Source: Thamnidium elegans
Taxonomy: Eukaryota > Mucoromycota > Mucoromycetes > Mucorales > Mucoraceae
DNA: 64,000 nt
Reading direction: 5' to 3'
NCBI GenBank assembly: GCA_025201345.1
Contig: JAIXMG010000004.1
Coordinates: 248,001-312,000, forward strand
Both the position numbers and the translations under genes were made by a program. Position 1 is the stretch's first letter, and each line of letters starts with the position of its first letter. The notes under the pieces are model-generated. The model worked only from the letters and a program-made list of their open reading frames with translations, was not told where the DNA came from and searched no databases. Of the stretch, positions 1 to 10,192 are shown piece after piece.

Positions 1-168
1 TTTTTTTGTCAATTCTTTAGCACTTATCATTTCTAAAGACAATGACTAAACGAAAATTAAAGAGTGAAAATACTTATCCTATTTGGCTTGAGTCTGCATC
101 TAAACTTGTCCCTCCTTACGACTATTTTTTATTTGCGGAATTAGCAAACAATAGCGAACCCTTAACTA

Positions 169-339
169 CAGTAGCGGCTCTATTTAAGGATGGCCAAAAT
201 TCTCAGGAAATCACCCTTAAATCGATTATTAGCGATAATAGTGGTGTTAAAGCGGGGGACGGAAGAAGGTGTCCTGGAGAACCCACCCTTAAATAGAGCC
301 TACCCTTAAATCGAACACCCTTAAATAGAGCTGCTACTG
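169..339. mobile_element. MITE, Tc1/mariner-like, TA target site
   Basis: A 171-bp element starting CAGTAG and ending CTACTG. Its 24-bp terminal inverted repeats (169-192 and 316-339) match at 22 of 24 positions. It is flanked by a TA dinucleotide on each side (167-168 and 340-341), the target duplication of the Tc1/mariner superfamily. It is far too short to encode a transposase, so it is non-autonomous. The inside carries several copies of a CCCTTAAAT motif. It sits inside the first exon of the hypothetical gene starting at 42 and supplies that exon's premature stop. Confidence 0.82.
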
Positions 340-1194
340 TAATTGTTCATACCATCAATTGTTGCTAAAAGCTTTATTGCAAGCAAACATGTCCAATACC
401 AACAATATAACTAGCGCCATTAACAAGTTTAAGGTAAATATGAATTTGACTTAAAATAGTAGTTTATTTAAACCAAAGCTTTTTTTTAGAACCGTAATGT
501 AGTAAATAATGTCTTCAATAAAAGTTATACAGAATATTGGAACGCCAGGTCCTTATCAGCCAGCAGCACCCATTTACGCGAGGAGTCGGCAAGCGTCATT
601 AAAGAAGTACGAGACAGTGTTTTTAGCTCTATAAGAAAGAGAGTGAGTACTTAAATCTTTTTTTATTGGCTGATATATTCAAACTAACTCACAATCTGAT
701 AGATTAAAGCGACCCCTGCTTCAGAAGATGATGCCTATGATTCTTCTTCTAGTAATAACCAAAATACGTCTACAGAGGAATTTGATGTTGCCAATCATTT
801 GAATGAAGCGAATACTCAATTTAAGTTGTAAGTGTGTTCGTTTTCAAATATGTAGTAAAGAATATATTTATAATGACTTTTCTAAAAGGTTCACTGGTCC
901 TTCTCTTCTTAACCTTGACGAAGAGAGACTCACGGGTCTTGTTAATGAAGAAATCCTACAAGAAATCAAAGTTGACACTAATTTGGCTCCTTTTGAGCTT
1001 AGTGAAGCGGCTACTACGCTCATAGCTAAAATTGGAGAGTCTGTTCCAAGTTCGCACAAGTTACGAAGTATCATTCGAAAGAGCATGGGAGAAAACGATG
1101 ACTTTGATTTAATGGAAATGTACGATATTAACTTTATTGAGACTCTTTCGAATCACTAGTATGTAAAAAATTTATCAGCGTAGTGCTCATTTAA

Positions 1195-1197
<3 letters not shown>

Positions 1198-1236
<39 letters not shown>
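1198..1236. repeat. Poly(T) tract of 39 inside an intron
   Basis: The longest homopolymer in the window, upstream of TTTACAG in an intron of the MITE-broken gene. Assembly length is likely uncertain here. Confidence 0.7.
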
Positions 1237-1239
<3 letters not shown>

Positions 1240-2031
1240 GCTTAAATTTAATTGATAGTCCTTTAGCCCTTTGCTTGGCACACAACTAGAAAGAACTGCA
1301 GCTGTTAATACTACAATTATCACTCTTAACAATCTATTTATTGATGTAAACGATGTAATAGGTTTTAAATGATGAATATTAATATTTATATTACTTTAAT
1401 AATACGTGCTAAAAATGGTTTCTTTTTTGATAGGTATGAGGTACGCACCCATATGACAAAAAATCAAAAATGGGATGGAATTGGGTTTAGTGTAAACGAC
1501 AAAAAACTAACACCTGTATTAATCGAGTTCTCTGGAGGCATTAGATTTGCTAACAATGATACAAAAGAAAATCATGATGTGGTTAAGCTAGCTTCTGCTT
1601 GTAAGAAATCAATCGAGTATATTACGGCTACAACTGATTTAACTGTACCAGTACCCGAATATGTTGTAAGATTTTACGGTACGTAAATTTTATTAGTGGG
1701 TTTTATTTGGCTTGCACTAATTTGATGTTACTTTTATAGACGCTCATATTTACTTTGAATCAGTTATCAAGTTGGATGAAGATCTTTATGTCCGCAGAAC
1801 TTATACAGTAGTACCAATTCCCATCAGACCTGCCTTGCTTAAAGAATTTCTGGCTAAAACAGAGGATATGTATCAATGGAGAAATGCAGTAATTAATTTG
1901 ATTAAGATCGTTGATGAAAAACAAAAGCATTACCATTAGTTTTAGTAGTCTCTACCCTCCCAAATCTGTGACCAATTGGAGTTCAAAAAATCGATCAATT
2001 GATTTCAAATGTTTTCAAAAAAATGTCTAAT

Positions 2032-2458
2032 GGTAGCCTGTCCTTTTAACCTATTTTCCTGACAGTAACTTCAGTCCAACTGATATAATCGACAGCATTA
2101 CAAACCTAAAAACACCTAACCTTCTACGCCGCTCCCAGCTAGCAAGGCTTTTCACGGTAATAAGCACAATTCATTGGGCCGTCCGGATTCACTATTGGCG
2201 ATTTATTATCGATCACCAACCTTTTCTGCCTGTCAACATAATCTCAACTATTAAACAACGGCTCGCTATCCTTCTCAACGAAATTACATATATTTAAATT
2301 CTATCTCTCCTAGTGACATAATTTCTTTTATTCTTCCTTTTAATTCTAAATTTTTCCCTTTTTTTATTTTTTCTCATTTTAAAGTTCCACCTCTCCGAGG
2401 ATGTGTGACTAAAGTTTAATAAAAACTTATTTTACAAAAAAAAAAAAAAAAAAAAAAA
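2032..2458 (+). mobile_element. 5'-truncated LINE (non-LTR retrotransposon) with poly(A) tail
   Basis: Frame 2035-2297 reads about 86 codons to a TAA: ..PTDIIDSITNLKTPNLL, then RRSQLARLFTVISTIHW, then a W-rich segment (HYWRFIIDHQPFLP) ending LLNEITYI. This is the style of the extreme C terminus of Mucorales LINE reverse-transcriptase polyproteins. About 140 bp of 3' UTR follows, then a 23-A tail (2436-2458). The 7-bp sequence GTCTAAT lies immediately before (2025-2031) and after (2459-2465), as expected for a target-site duplication. The 5' end is missing, which is typical of target-primed reverse transcription. Little coding decay is visible in what remains, so the insertion may be fairly recent. 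Confidence 0.75.
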
Positions 2459-2719
2459 GTCTAATTGACGGTAGAAGCACTGTACAACCTGGTATCGTTT
2501 CACAATTTGGGATTTGGGAGAACGTACCTTTCTTGTAGTACAGTTATGAGTTCCTTATTTTTCCTCTTTCAGAATTATAACTCACTACAATTGGATTTCT
2601 GGGATAATATTAATATTTCTATTTAGATGTCTAAAAAAACATTGAGTCGACAGCAGAGTAAGAGTACCGCTAGATACACCTTGGTTTCAGTATATAACTC
2701 GAAGTATATCGTATAAATA

Positions 2720-3062
2720 CTTAAAACAGCTCTGTTCCAGCTAAATAGGATATCGACAGGTAATTTTATTTTTAGATCGAAATCTTATAACTACCTTCTT
2801 CTGCTAAAGTTAAAATAATCACGTTCTGTGTACTTCCTAACAATAGAAGATTCCCAGGCTCCGAATAAATATTTGACTCTATGTGTATGTTTTATATACC
2901 TAAAAAAATACGAGATTACTTTAAAATGACTTAGGCTTCAAAATAAAGTATTATAGTGTTAATAGGTCCAGATAAAGGGAAGATTAACTTACTACCTTCT
3001 TTTAAGATATGATCTCGTGCTTCTTTGTGAATAGTAGATATATAATTTTCGATATTTTTAGT
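2720..3062 (-). pseudogene. Decayed cytochrome P450 relict
   Basis: Short blocks in correct minus-strand order match the neighbouring P450 genes. Near 3008-3060 the minus strand reads NIENYISTIHKEARD, matching HIEKYIWTIQQEAKD of the P450 ending at 12059. Near 2860-2890 it reads MHIESNIYSEPGNL, matching MHMNPNFYSEPEKF of the next P450. At 2791-2830 the plus strand resembles the heme-binding exon border (TACCTTC..AAAGTTAAAAT), and 2726-2758 resembles the start of the last exon. Everything between has drifted or been deleted, and there is no usable frame. A fifth, oldest member of the array. Confidence 0.6.
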
Positions 3063-3206
3063 ATTCTAAAAAGTAAAATTCAAGCTTAATCTACATGAAA
3101 TCTACGAGAAGAACATGTGGGAATTTAAATGGTCGCATGTTCAAAATGCTCTCTACGAAATTAAAATCAAGCACTTATAATATTCATATTTTACTTTATT
3201 TAATAT

Positions 3207-5073
3207 TTAAATAAAACCATTAATACGTTTCGTAAACTTGACTCTATAGTCAACAGGTAAAATAGTTAAACTGGAGACACGCTCTGTGTTAATATTAGGC
3301 TGGCCGTCGCTTGTAGGTTCAACAAAACATCTGGAAAAGATTTCCACAAATGCTATAAACATTTCTGCTTCAGCCAAATAAATACCTGGACAAATACGTC
3401 TATTAAAAAAATACGCGGATATAAATATATAACACTATATAGAACTAGATTTTAATCCTTACCTTCCCCACCCAAAGTTAAAATGGTCTCGCTCTTCAAT
3501 TTTTCCATTAGCGGAAGACTGCATAGTTTTAGTGTTATTCAAGAATCTGGCAGGATTAAATTTTTCTGGCTCGGAATAAAAATTTGGATTCATGTGCATA
3601 CTACTCATAGTCGAAATAAGAGTTGATCCTTTTGGAATAATATATTCGTCCACATATACTATTGTAATTATGTTTTAGTATTAGCTAAATTCTATAAAAT
3701 AAATCAAGACCTACTGTCTTCCTTCGTGAAATGAGGTAAACCGAATGGTGTAATCGGTCTAAATCTCATACATTCTTTTATAATAGAAATACAATGAGGG
3801 AAATGCGATCTTTCTTTGAAACTAGGTAGACGTCCATTTAATTTAACAAATTCATCGATCTCGGCGATTGCTTTTTTTTGGAATTCAGGATAATTACACA
3901 TAATAGCAATGTTCCACAATAAACTTACAGAGGTGGTGTCTGTACCGCCAATAATTAAATCGGCTGTAATTATTATCTTGTATTAGTAACCGTTTTTATA
4001 AGTTTATGTTATGTTGAATACTACCTGCAATTGCCAAAACCTCGTCATCCGAAACTTTAAAACCATCTTCTAGAAGAGCCTTAACAACATTATGATCTTG
4101 TGAAACTGCAGCCTCTTCGATTAACTTTCTAAAAAAAGGATTACGTTCCTTTAAAAAAAAATCTCTTCTTTCGGCGTCCTTATTAAAAAAATAATCGTAT
4201 ATAGAGAAAAGAGGATGTATATTTCCTAAATCATTTTCCAATGCACAATGTGTTGTACTGTCTTCGGCTATTTTTACCATCTTTAAGAATCCAGAGTCTT
4301 CGACAGACTCAAAACCTTTACCGAAAACAGTTTTATTGACAACGTTGGTAGAGTTTAGCTCCAAATACTTGAATGGATTAACGCCATCCTCTTTCTCGGA
4401 AGATTCAATTAATCTAATAGCCAAATCTTTTGCCTCTTCATGAATAAGAGGCATGTAAGAATCGATATGTTTTGGTGCAAGCACATTTAAAGCTGGTTAT
4501 TTAATAAATATCTATTAGTATCTAATATTATGCACTTTTTATTATAGCTTTTCACACACCTGCTGCTCTAGTAGCCTTCCAATGACCATCCGGTTGAGAA
4601 AACGAAACGCCTCTAAATATTCATATTTAATATATTGCAGACAGTGCTTTATAAAGAACATTTTACTTTCCCCCCATATTATGGTATTCAAGAGCAAACA
4701 CATTGCTTGGTCTATATGACGTTTCAGCTCCGTTTGTTACGAAGACTTTGTGAGCTAGCATAGGATCATCTATCATAATCCAGTTTTGATTACCCATTCG
4801 AAGGTTAAGGATCGGGCCTAGTTTTTTATGCCATTCTGAAACCGTTTTCCCCGGAAATTTTCCTAACGACATCATATGACCCACAATAGGGTAAGAAGAG
4901 CTGGGAATGGGGATTTTCTTGAATGTATGTCTCTTCTCCTCGCTAGATGAAAGTAAGCGGTAAGATGCGTAGAAGATAGAGACAGCAGCAGCAACACTAA
5001 CCACAGGCAAAGCATCCTTTCTGTCAAAGTTTGGTAACGAGAAGGATTTCATTAAATTTGTTGCTTGCTCCAT
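3207..5073 (-). CDS. Cytochrome P450 monooxygenase (array member A)
   Basis: Six exons give about 520 residues, a normal P450 length. Exon 1 (5073 down to about 4667) carries an N-terminal membrane anchor (LPVVSVAAAVSIFYASYRLL) and the proline-rich hinge IPIPSSSYPIVGH. A short exon follows (GVSFSQPDGHWKATRAA), then the LAPKHIDSYM exon. The I-helix is ADLIIGGTDTTS, the K-helix ExxR is KECMRFRP, the PERF-like motif is FNPARF, and the heme loop FNFGWGR/RICPG is split by the last intron; it holds the thiolate cysteine. The stop is at 3207-3209. Likely an ER-bound, CPR-dependent monooxygenase; the substrate cannot be read from sequence. All array members share the same intron positions, showing tandem duplication. 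Confidence 0.9.
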
Positions 5074-5660
5074 TTTTCAATTTTTATAAATGTAAGGACT
5101 AATATGAAAAGATACATAAAAAAAATTGGAAGTGATTTCAATATAAAGTAAACTAAGAGTGGTCAGCTGACGTATAAATTCGATTCCTGGAGATGCCAAA
5201 AAATATATAGTTATATTTACGCATAATTGTACTCTAAAATAATGTACTATTACAAAATAGATTAAAAGGTATTCAGAAATAAATCTATAAATTAAAGCGA
5301 TTAATTCCAAATTCATATTAAATTCCCATCGCATCCTAGTATATCGCATCTATATCTTTGTCATATTATTCAAAGAAGTTACTAAAAGCATAAATAAATC
5401 CTCTTTTGTGTATATATTGAGCACGTGTAGACACTGACCATCTATGTTTGTATTAAGTGTGGTCGAGTTAGGTAATCGTTTCACAAATTTACGTAGTTAG
5501 CACACATTTTTATTGTGTGAAAGTACGACTGGATTTATTTCTCATTGACTATCAAAATCATCTGTTATATGTACTCATATATTCGTATTACCAGTCAGCT
5601 TTTTTCTGTAAGAAAAATTGTACCCAAACTGATGGCTTTTATAAGAATTTATTTAATCAT
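5074..5660. other. Intergenic, P450 A/B
   Basis: 587 bp between the start of P450 A and the end of P450 B. It should hold the promoter of A and the 3' UTR of B. A 90-codon minus-strand reading frame here is AT-rich and has no family resemblance; I treat it as chance. Confidence 0.4.
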
Positions 5661-7519
5661 TTAAATTAGAGAATTAGCTCGCTTAACAAATTTTACTTCG
5701 TAACTAACAGGTGCAGTGGTTACTCCTAAATTAACTGCACTGTCAATATCAGGTAAGCCATCAGTAGAAGGTTCGATATAGCATCTAGCAAACATTTGAA
5801 CGAATGCCAAAAATAGTTCAGTTTCGGCCAAATAAATACCAGGGCAGATACGTCTAAAAGTATAATAGATAAGCGTTTGTTTACCGAATATAAAATTAAC
5901 CTGTATTACCTTCCCCATCCAAAGTTAAAATGATCGCGCTCCTCCAATTTGCCATTTGCAGCAGATTGCATAGTTTTAAGGTTATTCATAAACCTTTCGG
6001 GTTCGAATTTTTTGGGATTGGGATACATGTCTTGTCTCATATGCATACTATCCATACTTGAAATAAGATTAGAGTTCTTCGGTATCATATAGCCATCGAT
6101 AATGACTAATGTTAAAGTAATTTAGTTTCTTTAAAAGAATGAGAATATAATACTTACGATCTTCGTACGTAGTATGAGCTAAACCTAATGAAGTTGTTGA
6201 TCTAAATCTCATGCTCTCTTTAATAACCGAAATACAATATGGTAAATGTCCTCTCTCTTGGAAACTAGGAAGACGACCGTTAGACTTGATAAATTCATCA
6301 ATTTCTGAAATAACTTTCTTTTGAATATCAGGGCGACGGCACATTACAGCGATATTCCATTGCAAAGAGATTGAGACGGTATCCGTACCGGCTGCAACTA
6401 AATCCGCTGTAAAATATGACTTTTTGTAAGTAGTTCGTATTAACCGAAAGCATCTTATACATACCTGTGATTGCTAATGTTTCATCGTTTGTTAGCTTAA
6501 ATCCATCTTCTACAAGAGACTTTATAACATTTGGGCTATCAGCAGCAGCAGCATCTCGAATTAGTTGTCGGAAAAAAGGGTTGCGTTTATTTTGAATAAA
6601 ATCTCTCTGTTCAGCTTGACCGCCAAAGAAGTAATCATATATAGAGACAATAGGAAGAAAATTAGGTAAATCGTTCTCTAATCCACAATTTTTTATGACA
6701 TGTGCGACCATAGTATCCAACTTTCTAAAGTCGGGGTCTTCGACGGAATCGAATCTTTTGCTAAAAACAGCCGTGATAATAACATTCATTGAGAATAACT
6801 CCAAATGTTTGAGAGGATTAACACTGCCATCTTTCTCTGTAGATTCGATAAATCTGGACACTAAATCTCTGGATTCTCTTTCGAGAGAAGGAGTATAATT
6901 TTCAATATGTTTGGGTGCCAAAACCGATAAAGCTATATATAATAACGTTAAATAGATGCTATTGTACGGCGTCTTTTTTTTTTTTTTTAGTATATACCAG
7001 CTGCTCTAGAAACTTTCCAAACACCATCTGGCTGAGAGAACGATATGCCCCTAGATATTTATAAAATTAATTATTATGACACGCAATTATAATCATATAA
7101 ATTACACATTACTTTCCACCGAAGCTATAATGATCATGGGCATAAACATTATGGGGGCGGTACGAGGTGTCAATGCCTTTTGTTACAAATATTTTATGGG
7201 CCAGAACTGGATCATCTACCAGAATCCAGTTTTGTACCCCCATCTTAAGATTTATAATAGGGCCCAGCTCCTCATGCCATTTCGCAATCGTTCTTCCTGG
7301 GAGTTCTCCTAAAGACATCATATGTCCCACATAGGGATACTTGGACCCGGGGACAGGTATCTTCTTGAAATTTTGCTTTTTCTCTTGATCCGTCTTAAGT
7401 ATTCTATACGTTACATAAAGAAAAGAGGCGGTAGCAGTAGCACTAACTATAGGCAATATATTTTTTCTATCAAGATTTGGTAAAGAAAAGTACTCCATTA
7501 ATTTAGTTGCTTGATCCAT
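5661..7519 (-). CDS. Cytochrome P450 monooxygenase (array member B)
   Basis: Same six-exon plan as its neighbour. It starts MDQATKLMEYFSLPNLDRK with an N-terminal membrane segment (ILPIVSATATASFLYVTYRIL) and hinge IPVPGSKYPYVGH. Then come GISFSQPDGVWKVSRAA, LAPKHIENYTPSLERES, the I-helix ADLVAAGTDTVSIS, the K-helix KESMRFRS, the PERF-type FEPERF, and the heme loop FNFGWGR joined to RICPGIYLAE. The stop is at 5661-5663. All catalytic signatures are intact. A TATA-like CTATAAATATAG lies about 65-75 bp upstream of the ATG on the minus strand (7584-7595). Predicted ER membrane oxidase of unknown substrate; it differs clearly from members A and D in sequence, so paralogues may have different substrates. 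Confidence 0.9.
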
Positions 7520-8279
7520 TTTTTATTTTATTTTATTAATATAAGAATAAGTTTAAAAGTAAGACAAAAATTACTGAGTGAACCTATATTTATAGGTATT
7601 TAAAACAGGTAGTTATATATTTACTAAAATAAGGAAATCGTATTCCTTATCAACGATCAACAGCAAGAGGCTATGACGATGCACATTGTTGATAGTGCGT
7701 TAAAGTCGTGCATATCATCTGCTTGACAATTTGCCTGTAATCGTAGCTAATATGATTTATTCCTATAGTCGGATTAAATAATATAAAAATATTGCTAGAA
7801 ACACTAGTCAGCTCTTTAAAGACAGTTATTGGTTTACAAACGAAAAAAAAAAAAGCTATAGAAGCTTGTATCACGAAAACGATTAAGCCAAAAACAGGTT
7901 AAATAATATGATTGCCTTTTGATACATAATTATTGGACTACATTCTACTGTAATAGGAATAATCACACTGACAGCACGTCTACACTCACACGTATTCCTT
8001 AGTTAATTGATACTAAAACTTTCAAATGAATTCCCAAGTTTATGGAAAACGCACGAAAGTAGAAAATCCGAAGTCTAAAGCTGTAATTATTCCTTAAATA
8101 CCCACAGATAGACGAAATTAGAAATCATCATATGAGTCTACACAAGAACACACGATTTTTGTAAGGTAGTACATTAGCGAGTTAACATCTCGTGGATAGT
8201 TAATATGATTTGAGACGTACATGATTTTAAAAATAAATAAAGTTTATTTTTTATTATTTAATTTGAATTATAAAACTAC
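7520..8279. other. Intergenic, P450 B/pseudogene C
   Basis: 760 bp. The part near 8126-8163 (ATATGAGTCTACACAAGAAC..) resembles 10065-10100 downstream of P450 D, showing that the 3' flank was duplicated together with the gene. No separate gene recognised. Confidence 0.4.
7584..7595 (-). promoter_or_regulatory. TATA-like box of P450 B
   Basis: Minus-strand CTATAAATATAG about 65 bp upstream of the ATG at 7519. Position and sequence fit a core promoter element; initiation has not been observed. Confidence 0.4.
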
Positions 8280-8858
8280 TCAGATACGAATATCCGTACG
8301 TTTAATAAATCTGGCCTTATAATGAGCAGGATGGGACGTAATACCACCATTTAATGCATGATCAAGGTCAGGAAGACCATTACTAGAAGGTAAGATATAA
8401 CACGTAGCGAATATTTATACTAATGCTACAAATAGCTGTACTTCGTCCATAGAAATTTCTGGGCAAATACGTCTATTAAAAAAAATATTAACTTGATTTT
8501 ATTTCTTTAGTAAAATTAGATAATATACCTTCCCCATCCAAAGTTAAAATGGTCGCGATCTTCCACTTTACCATTAGCAGCAGATTGCAAAGGTTTGGTA
8601 TTACTCATGTAACCCTCGACGTAAACTATTTTAAACGAAATTAAGATTTAACCATATATGACCAAAGTACGGATACCTTGATCCAGGAATAGGTATTGTT
8701 CGGTATTCAGTCTTGCTCGCTTGGTCTGAAGAAAAAAAAACCGATAGGATGCAAAAAAAGATAAAAGCAGTAGCGGCAATACTGACAACAGGTAAGATAT
8801 CTTCTCTTTCAAGAGCTGACACGGGAATATATTCTTTAAGTTTATGTAAGTGATCCAT
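8280..8858 (-). pseudogene. Cytochrome P450 deletion pseudogene (array member C)
   Basis: The start codon and membrane-anchor exon are present (MDHLHKLKEYIPVSALERED.. to IPIPGSRYPYFGHIW), then the sequence jumps into the end of what is intron 4 in member D. This removes the rest of exon 1, exons 2-4 and their introns, including the I-helix and ExxR. A second deletion removes about 120 bp of exon 5, fusing VYVEGYM to SNTKPLQSAANG. The heme-loop exon end (FNFGWGR) survives, but the last exon reads RICPE instead of RICPG and has an in-frame TAA after FVALV. It cannot encode a working P450. It is closest to member D in coding, upstream and downstream sequence. Confidence 0.88.
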
Positions 8859-10192
8859 ACTTTGAGCTGTTGTTTTGAATAATTAGAAAAAAAAAACTGT
8901 AATTAAGCAGACTATATATAAGAATATGGAGACAAAATAAATACTTATGAAAATAGCATAAAATGAGAACTGGAAATAATAATAACGAAGGTTTCATTGA
9001 TAGGTAACGATGACCTTTGAAACCTGTAGATTAATATTTCCTTGCTAATAGTTATAGTATTGCTTACACTCATATCATATATTTAACCGCGATATGAACT
9101 TAATACATTTGATTCTGTAACAGGTTATTGCAAATGCGTCAGCCTGTCGAGAGCACTTTTTTCTTAACTATCGATTATATCACGATAAAAAGCATCTATT
9201 TACGTAAGAGGCTCTACAAAAGACGCAACCACGGAAGCAACTAACCAAAATTGCATATGATAATAGGGCTACATATTATAATAATCGCTGAACGTTTACG
9301 CATTTGTCATTGTACTTTTACACGCTCAGCACATATTGGTCTTAAACCCCTTTATCTGAAAGATCATCTTAACAAGCTTTTATTTCAATGTGAAGTCGTA
9401 CCCCGGTTAAATCTTTAGATGAGGCGTTCACTACACATGAGTTAAAATATATTAATAGATCACGACATGCTAGAAGTATAATGTATAGGAGACAATTGTA
9501 TTATTATTTTTATTTGTATGAGCAGTGTGTTGATATAAATCTTTGTAACACATGCGCTCAGGCTGTACCAGGTTCTTTCGGAATTCACAAGAATAACACA
9601 AGATCTGTGTATCGTGGCACGACCAACCATTCATCTCGAATATAATCGAAATCATTTGATTTAAATTTTTTTAAGACTACTTTCAAATTTATTGTACAGG
9701 TAAATATCGATCTAAATGTATTTATATGACCTCAGATAGAATTTAATATCTATATATTTACTTTTTTAATACAAGGATATATGTTTTTGGTCCTCTTGTT
9801 TATCACTGCCACTAGGGTGAATGTTCTTCTCTTTAAAAATGATAACAATGACATCTACCTTAAAAACACAACAATTGTTTCTATCATTTTCTTCTGATTT
9901 TCTGGATAGACGCAAAAAGAAAGTGATCGCGCATAAAAATAGCGTGAAAGGACAGATTAGGCCTTTGTCTCATGGGTCAGCAGCTTGAAAAAGGCATAAA
10001 ATAAAATTTCGATTATTCTGAGAGTTAAATGTCTTGTTTACTTATGCGTTAAATGCGAAAATTGTCATATGAGATTACACAAGAGCATACGGATTTCGTA
10101 CGATCAATGTCATTTGACGTGTATATTACTTTAAGTATGTTATTTTTGGGCTAATTTGATTTATATAACTCACACTAAATTTATTAAAAAAG
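8859..10192. other. Intergenic, P450 pseudogene C/D
   Basis: About 1.3 kb. Its left edge holds the promoter of pseudogene C and its right edge the 3' flank of D. A 61-codon frame at 9470-9655 shows no recognisable domain. Otherwise nothing seen. Confidence 0.35.
8905..8925 (-). promoter_or_regulatory. TATA-containing core promoter of P450 pseudogene C
   Basis: The minus strand reads ATATTCTTATATATAGTC about 55-65 bp upstream of the former start codon. The same block precedes P450 D (12126-12148), so the duplicated unit carried its promoter. Confidence 0.4.

Larger units (their letters stand above)
42..1939 (+). pseudogene. Mucorales-type hypothetical gene (PD-(D/E)XK-like family), broken by a MITE
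   Basis: Multi-exon gene whose first exon (from ATG 42) is open to about 166, then runs into a 171-bp inserted element and stops at 294-296. Removing the element and one TA copy puts codons ending ..NNSEPLT directly in frame with NCSYHQLLLKALLQ.. at 341 onward, so the insertion broke a real exon. Later exons can be joined by GT-AG introns: about 490-641, 706-829, 889-1160 (intron with a 39-T run at 1198-1236), 1269-1355, 1441-1680 and 1739-1939 (stop). The C-terminal part (GIGFSVN, VLIEFSGG, VVKLASACKKS, YFESVIKLD) resembles a large Mucorales-specific family that looks like a PD-(D/E)XK nuclease fold; that assignment is from memory of the family and tentative. Function unknown. A shorter product starting downstream of the insertion is possible. 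Confidence 0.6.
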
